Both the position numbers and the translations under genes were made by a program. 64,000 nucleotides of DNA from Drosophila pseudoobscura (Eukaryota > Arthropoda > Insecta > Diptera > Drosophilidae), in assembly GCF_009870125.1 (NCBI RefSeq), contig NC_046683.1, positions 62,759,869 through 62,823,868 on the forward strand. The letters run 5' to 3'. A model generated the notes under the pieces. It searched no databases. It was not told the DNA's origin and worked only from the letters and a program-made list of their open reading frames with translations. Of the stretch, positions 22,397-33,641 are shown piece after piece; the first letter of the stretch is position 1, and every line of letters begins with the position of its first letter.

Positions 22397-23377
22397 CAAA
22401 TTTTGGTCTGTCTTATCGCTGTTCTTGTACCTCTTATCTTTCACGAATTTCACCAATTGATGTATCTTCTTTGCTCTGAACACATATGTGTCAAGGCCGC
22501 CCAATCACTTTTTCTGCAAAGGAAATCAGCAAAGACAAAGAGATTCAAAACATGCTTTCAAATCTTGAAGTTCACCACAGAAATTAAAAATGAAAAAAAA
22601 ATCGCCACACCACACCCAGTCGGTGTGGCCAGGGCTGCAAGAAATTGGCGAAAAACGAATGTCAGATGGCGCCACAGCATACAAATTCAAATTCAACTTC
22701 CAATAATCTTTATCCTTTATTTATTAATGTACTGCATATTGCACACCCTTTCCATATTTGATAAATTTGATTGGTTAATTAATTACTTAAAATCCTACTA
22801 ATACTGCTGCTGCTGCTTGATGTGTAAGTATCTACGGCACCTGCTACCGAGTATTTCTACAGTATTTCCTCTTGTCGTTGCTTTGGTTTGTTGCTTGTTT
22901 CGTGTTTCTTGTTTCTGGTTTCGTGGCTAAAGGGTAATATAGTATATGGTACTTCGATCTCTTCGATCGCTATAGCTTGATCTCTTTCTCTTGAGCATAT
23001 CACAGAACAAAAATGACAGTAGAAGAAGACATCTTTGGGTCGAAAGAGTGTTTGTTTGTTCGGGTCGGGGTCGCGGTCGTGGTCAGTGTCGGGTCCTAGT
23101 TCGGGATTTAGAATGTGTCAAAGTGTAAAAATATTAGTCGGAGCTTAAAAGTACATATCCATAAATAAGTATATGTATATCTGATATATATATATATATC
23201 TATGCCGTGTATATGTTTATATAAAGGGGATATCGTTTTAGAAAAATACTGAGCACAAGTACTTGGCACTGGGGGGACTGGGAGCAGGGAGCAGGGAGCA
23301 GGGTTCGGGGTTCGTGATTCGATCAAACTGAGGCTCAATTCCTCAAAATCCCTCAAAGCCCTCTCGCTACCACTGGC
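22397..23377. other. Intergenic region and 3' UTR of the PPxY membrane protein gene
   Basis: AT-rich. 23046-23096 is a GGTCG-rich run, 23175-23205 is an (AT)n tract, and 23282-23320 is a GGGAGCA/GGGTTCG repeat. AATAAA-like signals for the minus-strand gene are possible in 22700-23250. No other gene seen. Confidence 0.5.
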
Positions 23378-25423
23378 CTACACTAGAATCTTGTCGTAGG
23401 ACGGCGGCGGCGACTCATCCAGCGGCATCTGCTTGCCCATTGCGGCCGTCTGCTCCGGTAGCAGGATCGCTATATGGTAGGGCGGCGGACCGGCCGTTGC
23501 CGCACTCGCAGTGGTCACCTGCCGCTCCTCCAGGTACCGCACATCGCTCATCTCCATCAGGCAGCTGGCGGCCGCAGATGCACTGGATCCTGGAATAGCG
23601 GCGTTCACCCCGCGGCTGTGGCACACCGTAGCCCTGGCCCCGCCTCGGCCCGACAACAGCCCTTTTGGGATGCGGCACAGGCTGACCATGCAGGCGGCCA
23701 GAAAGAAGGTGGCCGAGAAGGCGCAGAAGATCAGCACCTCCAGACCGGTGCCCTGGTGGTCGAAGTAAAACTTGGTGCCGGCCACGAACACGGACGCCAG
23801 CACCAGGGAGGCGCACATGCCGCACTTGAGATGGCTGGGCAGCAGCTGGGAGTCTGCGTGTTGCAGGAGAGCATGATGTTGCTGTTGCAACTGGTTGCTG
23901 TGCGTCGTCTGGGCGGATGTTGCGGGAGCACTGGCCACTGGTGCTACTGCTATGACGGATGTTGCCGCGGCTGCTGGCTGCTGCCTCATGCTGCTGCTGG
24001 AGTTGTGGCGACGCGGCGTGGCATAGGCGGCCGATTGTCGATGATTATGGGAGTGACTGCTGCTGATGTGCTGCTGGTGGTGATGCTGCAGCTGTTGCTG
24101 CTGCTGATGGGGATTATGGTGATAGGCGCTGTATGCATCATCGCTGGGAAACAAAGATTGTTATAGTCTCGGAAGGATATGTCTAGGACTATCTTGGACA
24201 CTCACGCATAGACGCCGGAATGTTGCTGCTGTTGCAGCTGTTGCTGCTGCTGTTGCTGCTGTTGCTGCTGGTGCTGCTGATGTGTATCGTGGTGTCTGAC
24301 AGGCACCATGTTCCCGAATTGTGGATGGTGATAGCTGTAATGGTGTTGCGTCTGCTGCTGCGTCCTGGGGTGATAACGCGAGCCACGCGCCACTAGGGGC
24401 ACGATGGTTCCACTTCCGGTGAGGACCGCCGCCGCAGAAGCAGTGCCACTCGCGTTGTTGTTTGTTCTGCGCAAGTGGTACGGAAATTAGAGGAAGACAA
24501 AATTGAATGATTTGTTTAAATTGTATTTAAATGGAGAACTAGCGGCGAAGAAAATATATTTCCCTAACTGCTAAGCCACACTGTTAAAGAGACAGCGAAA
24601 GAGAGCATGGGGCAAGAGTCGGCTGATCAAAGCGATTTTTGAGGATTTGGTATTGATTGTGCATTAGCGGTATTCTCGGATCGTTTCAATTGCTGATTGC
24701 CTGTCCAAAAACATAAAGCATGCTCTGTCTGCGAATGCTTCAAAAAAGTATGCACTAAAATGCATTTAGCTAAAACATATAGAACAAGTCCCTAAGGCAA
24801 GGGACACTTAAATACTATGTGACCTAAGCTCCCCCCCATTCAGTTGCTAGACAGTAGATTTCCTTGGCGAACTTGCAGGCTCTGCGTCTAATCGACCTAA
24901 CTCACTGTCAAAAGGATACTCAGGGAAAGGTTACCGAAAAGTGCGAAAAAAAATATACGGCTGGATGGTACATTACATGTTGTTGCTGGCAGTTGGAGTT
25001 CCTGTGGCAGCCATGTGGCTGCTGTTCACATTGTTGTTGTTGGTGGAATGTTGCTGCATCATCTGATGTTGCTGCTGGTTCTGCTGGCCGTGCAGTGAAT
25101 TGTTGTTGGCATACTGGGAGTGGGACTGCGACTGCGACTGGGCCTGGGACTGGCGACTGGTGCCCGGCTGATGGCAGTCATAGGGCGTCTGTGGCAGGGA
25201 TCTGTGCACGGGTGGCATGGTGCTGCAGCTGGAGGACTTGGCGCGCCTGGGCGGATGGCCATAGCTGAGTCCGCTCCCGGCATGAGAGAGGGAGGCAGCA
25301 ACACGAGAGCGTCCGAAGCCGCATTGCTGCGACCGCTTGTCTATCCAGAAATGCATTTGCACGTCCTGGAAGAGCAAATGGAGCAGTAGGATTACTTGGA
25401 GCTTCTGGGGCGGAAGGATTCGA
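23378..25423 (-). CDS. Gln/His-rich membrane protein with C-terminal PPxY motifs (5' end not found)
   Basis: Three exons join in frame: 25423..24977, 24466..24206, 24143..23378 (the last ends at the stop), at least 490 residues. The upstream acceptor at 25424 is a good pyrimidine-rich AG, so coding continues upstream. From N to C: a hydrophobic stretch (LQVILLLHLLFQDVQ), a Ser/His/Gln-rich region with long polyQ runs, then two likely membrane helices (CGMCASLVLASVFVAGTKFYF and LEVLIFCAFSATFFLAACMVSLC) separated by a short loop. The tail carries PPPYHIA and ends PPPSYDKILV. PPxY motifs bind WW domains such as Nedd4-type ligases, so the protein may be a membrane adaptor or ligase substrate; that role is inference. 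I cannot name the family. A splicing alternative is an exon start at 25365. Confidence 0.75.
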
Positions 25424-27689
25424 CTGCAAAGAAAGAATGTTGGATGTACAGGAATTATTATTTATCTTATTGTGTTTCTCTCGGTGTACAGAGTGGCTCC
25501 TACAGTCGGTAGGGTATTCGTACAGCCGAGCAGAAAACCCAAAGACTACTGTTGAATCTTTTATTTCTTATTTCGTTTATTTGAAAGTCATAATAAAAGG
25601 AATACATGTTGGGACGACAGGGACAGCAGACAGTTGGCATAGAGTGCTGTGCTGCCAACTTATTTGAAGTTCAAGCTGCGATGCGGACACCAGACAAAGC
25701 GAATCTGAGTACATTTAGCTTTGTGTCTGCCAGACGGAAGAGAGTCCTCCTCAGGCTGCCCCAAAAAGCTAAAACAGGAAACGTGCACATCGTATTTTAT
25801 GATGCTGCACTCTCCCTTGTCTTCTGTGTGTGGCTGGCTACCTACCTCTTCTGCCACACACACTCTCTCTCTCTCTCTCTCTCTCGCACGCTCGCTCTCT
25901 CTGTCTCCCTCTGTTTCGTCAGACATTTCCTCTTTGTGCCTGGGTTTTGAACTCTTGCTAAAGTCCTGCCAAAGATTCCCCTTTTTAAAGGTGCAACAAG
26001 GAACAAAGGTTGCTCGTTTTCTGCAGACTTCTCTGCCGCCTGGTCAAGGAACCCTCCCGAAAAATACGACTAAAACATTCATTGGCTGCTTTCACTTCCC
26101 GTGTCATTGGCAGCAGCAGCACCACCACCACCAACAACAACAGACACAAAAGCCCCAGCGCGCCAAAACACATAGACAGTATGGGGGATTGGTGCTCGAA
26201 TCGGGATAGTATTTGGGGTATTTGGACCACAAAAGTGCGGTGTTAGAAAAGGACCTGCACAGTGGAAATTAAAGTTGAGCGCAGAGAAAGAAAGAAAGAA
26301 GAACTTCAGGTTCGCAAACTATTCAAAGATGGATTATGATGATTCCTCCGACTGTTCCTTGGTTCCCGTTGACTGTCTTTGGACCAACTTTCAGCTCCAT
26401 TCTTAGCCCGCTTAGCTGTTCGTTGAACTGTCTGTCGGGTTTTCCTCTGTGTCTGGTTCCTGTGGCAGTGCCGCTGTGGTATTAGTCAATCAACGATGAC
26501 AACAGCAGAAATCGCACTTAAACAGCGCCAGAAAGATAATGAATTTTTAAAATTATCCCACATACAACATGGCCCGACCCATCCGTACGAACAGACAAGG
26601 GATGTGTACAGATGTACTCACATAAAGACACATGTACATATGTACATATGTATGTTTTGTAGGCACTGTGGTCCGAGAACCATAAAAGCCACCGCACCAT
26701 AAAGCTGATTTTACTGTGGGAACTTTCCTGTTCACTTGGTGGCAAGGTTCAAAGTTCAATGCCTGTCAACGTCTTAAGGCAGAAGCAGGAGGAGGAGGTC
26801 CTGGGAGAGTTCTCGAGAGAAATTATACAATACAGTGCCGGAGGAGAGGAGTGGCAGAGCAGGACAGAGCAAAGTGCAAATAAATAAATACCCAAGTACG
26901 AGTCGGGGCAATAAAATAAACATATTTAAAAGAGACATTTTGACAACCTTTTGATAGGTTCATTTCGGTTTCGTTTCTTGCCTGGCGCCACTGACATTTC
27001 TATTTGGGTTTTTGGCCCCTTGTCCGGGTTCGGGCTCGAACTCGGGTCCGTGTCCTTCTCCGGGTCCCGGGTTCAATGATTTTTGTCCGCTTGATTTGTG
27101 CTCTCCCCAGAGCCAAATACCCCTCCCCACCCCTCCCATTCGTTAGCGTATGATTACAAATTTAGTTTTGTTGTCTAGCGGGCGAAAGTTCAGCTCGATT
27201 TGGCTAAGATTCGTGCGGAACTTGAAGAAACCCAACTCGGACATTGACATTGTGTATATTATAGGAGTGCACTCTCAATGGCAGCCACTTTTTTGGCCAA
27301 CTCAAGTATGACTATAGATAGACTTTCATAAAGGAATGAAAGAATCGGTTGCCCGACAAAGAACCATTGTCGCCGTGAAACATAACTACGATACAAATTT
27401 TCCCTATAAATACACACACTATAGCCGTATCAATCACTATCTCAGCACCTAGTCCACACCTCTCTAGACACTAATACACATACATATGTACATATCTACA
27501 TATATATTATCACCGCTGCCCCCCTGGCCCTCACAAATCCGAAACTCTCAACAATGGCAGACTGCCCAATCATTGAATGATTTAAATAGACTTTGATTTT
27601 ATTCACTGAACCAGTTTCCTTGGCCCCTCGCCAGCTGGGGGCTGAGCCGGGCCTCTGAAGTTGACCTTTGGTCGGGGACAATTTCAACT
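25424..27689. other. Region upstream of the PPxY gene, no gene resolved
   Basis: Probably intron and 5' flank of the minus-strand PPxY gene. Contains a (CT)n/GAGA tract at 25861-25905, CAG/CAC repeats at 26108-26150, a GAAA run at 26284-26302, an ACATATGTA palindrome cluster at 26632-26652, and a GGGTCCG-type run at 27025-27075. Small reading frames are low-complexity shadows. Confidence 0.5.
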
Positions 27690-27762
27690 GTTTCCGTGGT
27701 GTAGCGGTTATCACATCTGCCTAACACGCAGAAGGCCCCCGGTTCGATCCCGGGCGGAAACA
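27690..27762 (+). tRNA. tRNA-Val (anticodon AAC)
   Basis: 73 nt. The acceptor stem GTTTCCG pairs with CGGAAAC with discriminator A. The anticodon arm contains CCTAACACG with AAC at its centre. A box (GTGTAGCGGTTA) and B box (GGTTCGATCC) are intact, and there is no intron. A pol III T-run lies at about 27799. Sequence-identical to the minus-strand copy at 28271..28343. Confidence 0.97.
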
Positions 27763-28270
27763 TGATTGGGATTTGATTTATCTCGAATTCTGCGAAACTT
27801 TTTTTGTTTAGCTACTTATTTAAATAGCTGAATTCCAAGTTAACGAAGAATTTTAATATACATAAGTCTATGTTCGTTTATGGAGAAACCTTGAGCTCTA
27901 ATATTTCCTTGACCTTTACGTTTTTTTGTTACTTTTAGAAAAAGAAGGGGAATATTCCTGTCTTTTCGAATTTTTGAAGGAAAGCTAGCTCAATGAAAAG
28001 GTCTACTAATTGTCTACTAAATTTCATGCCAATGCATATATTAGGAGAGATTTGATGAGAATTTATGATGAGAATTCCCAGAAACGAAACTGACAAGAAG
28101 TCTAAAACAAAACAGAATTATATTATTTGGTTTAAATTCTATCATGTAAATACTTTTAGTACGTCACAACTTTCCAAATAGCTTTAAAAGTAAAACACAA
28201 ATTGGCACAAAAAAAAAGGCGGAAATAGCAGCTCTCATCTGAAAGTTATTAAAAAAAAGTTAGTTTCATC
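27763..28270. other. Spacer between two facing tRNA-Val genes
   Basis: 508 bases, AT-rich, no coding frame. A T-run near 27799 and an A-run at 28251-28258 (T-run on the other strand) can stop RNA polymerase III for the plus and minus genes respectively. Confidence 0.6.
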
Positions 28271-28343
28271 TGTTTCCGCCCGGGATCGAACCGGGGGCCT
28301 TCTGCGTGTTAGGCAGATGTGATAACCGCTACACCACGGAAAC
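28271..28343 (-). tRNA. tRNA-Val (anticodon AAC), second copy
   Basis: The reverse complement is base-for-base the same 73 nt as 27690..27762, with intact A and B boxes and anticodon AAC. The two genes point toward each other and form a perfect 73-bp inverted repeat. Flanking sequence is not conserved beyond a few bases. Confidence 0.97.
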
Positions 28344-30193
28344 AGCTGAACGTGGTGCGGCCATAGAGACCTCTTCTGGCTCGAGGGCGTCTGCTGTTTG
28401 GGCAAGCTGCCAGAAAACCATCTCAAATCATAGCGGAAATTGAAATTAATCGAGCCAGCGCCACCCAGTGATAAAGATAATCTTGAATGGGCATAGTACG
28501 AGAATGTATATATTAAAATCGTTGCAAATGTTTATTGTAAGGAATTCCTTGGCGGTGGGCGAACGATTCGATTTTAAATTCTTGGGTGAGTAAGAGCATC
28601 GCCAAACACATTCGAAACCCAATGTCTGACGCTTCAATCGTATGCCCCTAAATGCCGAGAGTTTAACCTCAAGATGCCCAACACCAAACAGAACTTTTAA
28701 ACATTAAAGCGTGCACATCCCTGATGCCAACACCAACACAAACACCAACCCCCCTTTTACTCTCACTCGGACGGTTGGTTTTTTGCCATTAACCTTTGTG
28801 TGCTGCGCTGTTCCTGCCTTTTACTTTTCGCCCCTTTTATGCGATTTTTCGTTGGCGGGAAGTGAATTTTGCCTCATTCGAGTGACTTTGCAAAGGAAAA
28901 TTGCTCGGGGAGGTGGAATTGGTTGGTATGGGACCTGTACCACAGGACGGGTCGGGGTTGGAGTGGCTAAAGGTAGATGAATAATATGAGGACTGGCTGA
29001 CGGGCTGGATGACTGTCCTTCTGTCTGTATGTCTGGCTGTCTGTTGCTGTGTCTCCTCTACAAGAGCCACAAAAACGAACAAAATCCCTGCCCACTTGAT
29101 GGCACACACTGCGTATGAGCAATTCTAGCAATGCAACGGAATTGTATAGAGGAGAAAGTGGTATAGGTATGGGTGTAGGTGTCTGTGTGTGCACCTATAT
29201 TGGGGATTTGTGTGCCTGTGTGGGGGTCGCTTTCAAGTGCATGTCAATCCGTCAGCCATTTGCTGGCTTGCTTTTTTACCTGCAATATTTTCTTAAAATA
29301 TTTCTCAAATATACATGTATATTTTCCTTGGGGCTTTTCAATGCCTTTTCCTATGGGCACGTTTCTGTCACGTTCGTTGTGGCTGTTGGTATTATTGCAC
29401 ACATATTGTTGGTGCTTTTGTTGTTGGCGCAGCACTGGAAAAAGTCCTTGAACGCTCAACTGACCCGACACGATACACACACGCACACCCTCGCAATGGA
29501 TATCCTCTTAAAAATGCTTTTCACTCGCACACAGACGGACAGAAGGACAGACGGACAGATACAGAGCCAGAGATAGGGACACTCACGCGACTTGCGACTT
29601 TTGTATTCAATTGCAAGCTCTTCTCCTGACTCCACTCCACGAATAAATTTATTTCTTAAGGCTATTTTGCCTGTTCTGGTCGCGCCACCCGTCGTTCGTA
29701 TTAGAAGCGCGCGCTGCCGTAGGACTCGCAGCCGACTGTGCCTCTGAATGCAGCAGCCAGCCAAGAAGCATTTCGTTTTCACTTTTCACGAGCTGCTGAG
29801 AGACTTGGTGTTTGTTCTTTCATTTTGTGTTTGCAAAAGCACCACAGATTCAGTGGCGTGCGGCAGGGCAGGCCGGCGGTAGAGCATGAATGGAGCAAGC
29901 TCTCTCCATCTCTGCTCTCCCGCCAGTGTGCGGAACATGCGCCTTCTGCGCGAACGCCATTGAAAAGTAACCAAATTCAAACCAAGCCGCCACTGCCATA
30001 CTGAAGCTTTTTGAGCTTTGAAAGCTTTCAGAGTGAGATGGATAGATAGCAGGATGTTCACCAGGTTAAATTAGACAGAAGGTAAGGCAGGCGGCTCTCC
30101 GTGCATCCCATGAAAGGAGGACCGAAGAAGAGGGAGACTTTGAGAGAAAGGCAGAACCGATCAACATAGCATTCAAGAGAAATACTAGCATCG
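28344..30193. other. Intergenic region, no gene resolved
   Basis: Contains CCAACAC repeats at 28727-28750, GTGTAGGTGTC-like repeats at 29170-29225, and ACAGACGGACAG repeats at 29530-29560. A GC-rich patch at 29685-29745 resembles a promoter or 5' UTR of a long minus-strand gene, possibly the PPxY gene, but no motif fixes it. Confidence 0.45.
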
Positions 30194-30194
30194 T

Positions 30195-31320
30195 TTATTT
30201 TAAGGAGCCAACAAACTTCGGCTCGCGGCACTCCCCAACCTTCGGGTCAAAGTGAAGACCAGGAGTGCAGTCCAGGGTCAGGCCATGTCCATCCACACAG
30301 TAGTAATAAGCATCCAGGCGGGACTTATGTGGATAGAAGTTCACTCCCACCATCGGGCAATCGATGTCGGCGCGGCGCAGGGGCGACCGGTAATAGGGCT
30401 GAATGTTCCGGGCTACTGCATCCACCTAAATATTCATACAAGTCGTGTGTCAGATAAAGGCATATCCATTCTCAATATCCCGATCATAGCTTACGGTACA
30501 GTTGACGTTTTTGGCGAAGTCACAGCACTTGCACTCGGGATTGTAGTAGAGACCGGCAGCACACTGCTGCTCCCATGCTAGGCCATCGGAGCAGATGAAG
30601 TACTTGTCGCAACTGGCCTTGCTTGACAGGTAAGTTATGTTCTCTGGCTGTTCTATTGCCGAGCACTCGTTGGCCACACAGTCCACGTACTGGGGGAAGT
30701 CGCAGCGATCCGTCATGTTGTTGTACTGGAGGCCGTCGTGGCATTTCCTCAGAACCGGGCGCCCATAGTAGCAGAGGATATACTTGGTGCAGGTGTTGTC
30801 ATAGCAGAAACTGCTTAGCGTGAATTCGGAGCAGGTGGGCTGGCACTGCACGTATTTCGGAGGGGAGCACAGCTGATGGACAGGATCGAATAACATATCA
30901 CTCCCTTGCACCTTGCAATCTCCAGTTTCCTTAATGGTATTATCTGGAAGAAACAAAGAAAGGTGAACCAATCTGGCACGTTGCCTTCCTACCCAGCCAG
31001 CTGTTGCTTTTCCCACTCACTCTCGCACTCGATCCACATGCTACAGCTGCCGACATAGGGAAGGTGGACGCCATCAGCAACGTTGGCGCATACATCTATA
31101 TCAGTGTTTTTGTACATGTCATACTGGGAGATATCGTCCTCCCCTTCGCGATCATCGTTGGGCGAAGGAGCTACCACCAGACCCTCGTTATCGTCGCACC
31201 AAACATTTTCGATTAGGAAAAGGACCACCAGTAAGCCCAAGTACATCAGGCAGTTCACTGCGCAGAGAAAGATACGGAATGAACGGGTATTGGAGAAACT
31301 TTGACTCCGAGCTACTTACT
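30195..31320 (-). CDS. Peritrophin-type protein with several CBM14 domains, gene 1 of 3
   Basis: Coding parts 31320 (only the A of ATG), 31259..31021, 30943..30495 and 30425..30195 give about 306 residues. The start codon is split: exon 1 ends ...CCAGGA and exon 2 begins TGAACTGCC, giving MNCLMYLGLLVVLFLIENVW, a signal peptide. An acidic stretch is followed by CBM14 modules with the family pattern, for example CSEFTLSSFCYDNTCTKYILC, CDHY-like RCDFPQYVDC and CDKYFICSDG. The last module contains DAYYYCVDGHGLTLDCTPG. Ends FVGSLK, with the poly(A) signal AATAAA overlapping the stop codon. Secreted chitin binder, probably gut or cuticle. One of a cluster resembling the melanogaster 70C CBM14 genes; I cannot say which. 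Confidence 0.9.
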
Positions 31321-31376
31321 CCTGGATAGCACGAGATCCGCAAGTCAACTGTTTCTCAATCACCCGATAAATATGC

Positions 31377-31384
31377 AATTTATA
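31377..31384 (-). promoter_or_regulatory. TATA box of peritrophin gene 1
   Basis: Minus-strand TATAAATT with a possible initiator CAGTTG whose A is at 31350, 34 bp downstream. The short leader then reaches the donor at 31319. Confidence 0.6.
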
Positions 31385-32093
31385 TCAATTTAAAATGCTG
31401 GATTTTTATTCGCCATGTTTTGCGCTCGAGCGGAAAGTAGTGTCGTCTAATGAGTTCTTGCCACAGCTCTCTTATCGATCCATTCATTTCGGCACACGAC
31501 TCCCGCAGGAGAACTACATTTTAATTTCCCCAAACATTTCAGCATTCAATTTGTCTGCGCTAAACATTTCTAAACAAAGATAAGGTTCCAGGAATCAGGA
31601 ATCTGTATAGCTCATGATTGATCGCAAGAGATCATAGCACACGATACCTCATCTAACATATCATATCTTGCGCCATCAAAGCTGTATACAACTCGTATCT
31701 ATTTTCTATAGGTACATACATATGTACGTATTCTGAACTATTTTCTCATGCAGATTTCAAGCTTCTGTCTCGAAGCGATTCCGGCGAAAGTTCCTAACTA
31801 TGTAATTGCTCTGAGAAGCTATTACAAAGGATCTTTAGGTTGTGAAATGCGAATTTCATTAATATTAATATTCGTTACACGTGTTGCCCTAATGAACGGC
31901 AGCACTTTAACTTCTCGTTAAAACTTACTCGAAATTGGGTGTTGTTGCCCTTATCTGTCCCAACCGAATTTGAATGAGACGAGTTTCGAGCGATAGTAAT
32001 AACAACAGGCAATCATGCATCCTCATCTGATAAGATTTGCAATTTGCAGTGAGCCAAACACATCGCCAGCGGCTGATTGCCAAAAAGGGCTAG
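31385..32093. other. Shared upstream region of divergent peritrophin genes 1 and 2
   Basis: About 700 bases, AT-rich, between two head-to-head genes. Includes a TACATATGTA palindrome at about 31715 and several TTATC/GATAA-type GATA sites (for example near 31581, 31952 and 32028). GATA factors drive midgut genes in flies, which would suit peritrophin-type genes; this is inference. Confidence 0.4.
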
Positions 32094-32101
32094 CTATAAA
32101 T
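32094..32101 (+). promoter_or_regulatory. TATA box of peritrophin gene 2
   Basis: CTATAAAT in 'gggctagctataaatggagg', about 30 bp before an ACAGTA initiator-like sequence near 32126, and followed by the short first exon ending at 32155. Confidence 0.65.
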
Positions 32102-32154
32102 GGAGGAACTTGTTATACCAAGACAACAGTATACAGAGGAAGACTAGACCAACA

Positions 32155-33129
32155 AGTGAGTACGGGATGCATGGCGCAGATCTAGTATTATTATCCAACT
32201 CTCCAACAGTGATGTACCGCCTGACCCTGCTGGCCTTGACAGCCCTTATTGGAAGCTATGGAGCCATGGGAGCCGACATCAACATCTGCTCGGGTGTCGT
32301 CAGCAATCTGTTCCTGCCGCACATCAGCAACTGCAGCCAGTACTACTTGTGCATGAGTGAGTGACTGTGACTCCTTATCCCCTGCAGCTTATGACTCTCT
32401 TTTCCAGGTGAAACGGCTGTGCCTCGGGAGTGCCCGCAAGGCTACTATTTCGATGCTACCGATCAGCAGTGCGTGGTTGTGGAGGAAGTCAGGTGCTTGC
32501 CCACTTGTCCCGCCAAAGGCCTCACATCTTTCTGCTACGACCGCACCTGTACCAAGTACGTGCTCTGCTTCGACGGCACACCCGTACTTCGACAATGCTC
32601 CGACGGCCTGCAGTACAATGCCCAGACGGATCGCTGCGACTACCCACAGTATGTGGATTGCGTGGACAACCTCTGTGTCAGGCAGAACAATCCTGCGGCC
32701 ATTGTCTACATAGCCAGCAAGTCGTTGTGCGACAAGTACTTTGTCTGTGTGGACGGTCTGCCACAAGTCCGGAACTGCACCCGCGGCCTGCAATACAATG
32801 CCGCGACGACGAGCTGTGACTTCGCCTCGAAGGTCAACTGCACGGTGAGTGGAATCCTCGTCTTCTTCTTGGGAGCATATCATATCTTGCGATATTTCTT
32901 TCAGGTGGAGACTCTGCAGCGCAATATCCTGCCCTATGCGAAGGCTCCTCCCCGAAGCGCCGGCATTGTATGCCCTGCCGAGGGTACTCACTTTTATGCA
33001 CACAAGAACCGCCAGGATTCCTACTACTACTGCCTGAATGGACGTGGTGTCACCTTGGATTGCACACCCGGTCTCGTCTACGATGCCAAGCGCGAGGAAT
33101 GCCGTGAACCTCAATTCGCGACTGCTTAA
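32155..33129 (+). CDS. Peritrophin-type protein with several CBM14 domains, gene 2 of 3
   Basis: Coding parts 32155 (the A of ATG), 32210..32356, 32408..32844 and 32905..33129 give about 269 residues. As in gene 1 the start codon is split by the intron (exon 1 ends ...CAACAA; exon 2 starts TGATGTACC), giving MMYRLTLLALTALIGSYGAMG, a signal peptide. A second Met directly follows in exon 2. CBM14 modules: CSGVVSNLFLPHISNCSQYYLC, a central pair with TSFCYDRTCTKYVLC and CDKYFVCVDG, and a last one with QDSYYYCLNGRGVTLDCTPG. Exon boundaries match genes 1 and 3, so the three arose by duplication. AATAAA is at 33148..33153. Confidence 0.92.
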
Positions 33130-33147
33130 GGAGAATCCCTCACAGAA

Positions 33148-33153
33148 AATAAA
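33148..33153 (+). terminator. Poly(A) signal of peritrophin gene 2
   Basis: AATAAA 19 bases after the stop codon, implying a very short 3' UTR. Confidence 0.6.
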
Positions 33154-33364
33154 TTGCACTTGTCTCTCAAAAATATTTTTGGCTTTTGATGGATGGCTAG
33201 CAATGTAGGTCTGAATAGCGACACACGCCTTTTTACGATGATCAAATCGACAAATTTTATTACACGCAAAAGAAAGCAATGTTTTACTAATGCTAACATA
33301 CCTTTTCCGTATTTAGTATTAGTATTTTAATGTTTTGAATCCATTATTAGCTCTTTTAGTCCGT

Positions 33365-33544
33365 TTAGCTATAATTTTCCTCGAATACTAGTAGAAAATC
33401 TAGCTTTCCTGCCTGTACGCGACCGGTTCGGTAATACAAGTCACGCGTCATGCGGCAGTGTCCCTCGGTTGGGCGGAAGGAGGATTCACCCGCAACGGCC
33501 TTCGGCCTGGTGCAGTCATTGCATATCAAAGTCCAAAGATACAG
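33365..33544 (-). other. Orphan exon-like reading frame between peritrophin genes 2 and 3
   Basis: After an in-frame TAG that also serves as a possible splice acceptor (CCTTAG|CTG), an open frame of 59 codons runs to TAA. It includes YLWTLICNDCTRPKAVAGES, three Cys, and a basic middle part (HCRMTRDLYYRTGRV). GC content and codon use look coding, unlike the flanks. No upstream exon is visible before the 3' end of gene 3 at 33642, and I do not recognise the product. It could be a last exon of a gene whose other exons lie beyond gene 3, a relic, or chance. Confidence 0.4.
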
Positions 33545-33641
33545 CTAAGGAGCCAATTAATTTTCGAATTAATTTTTTCCAAAATATAACCATCTTCGTC
33601 GAGTAAGTTTCATTATATTTTGTATTATTTATTGCTTTCTC

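Noticed and set aside
29115-29576. A 153-codon plus-strand frame in the 28-30 kb gap
   Set aside because: Hydrophobic and Cys-rich only because of T- and GT-rich microsatellite DNA; no supporting signals.
32389-33279. A 296-codon minus-strand frame over peritrophin gene 2
   Set aside because: Antisense to a gene with clear CBM14 domains, signal peptide and splice sites; it runs across its introns.
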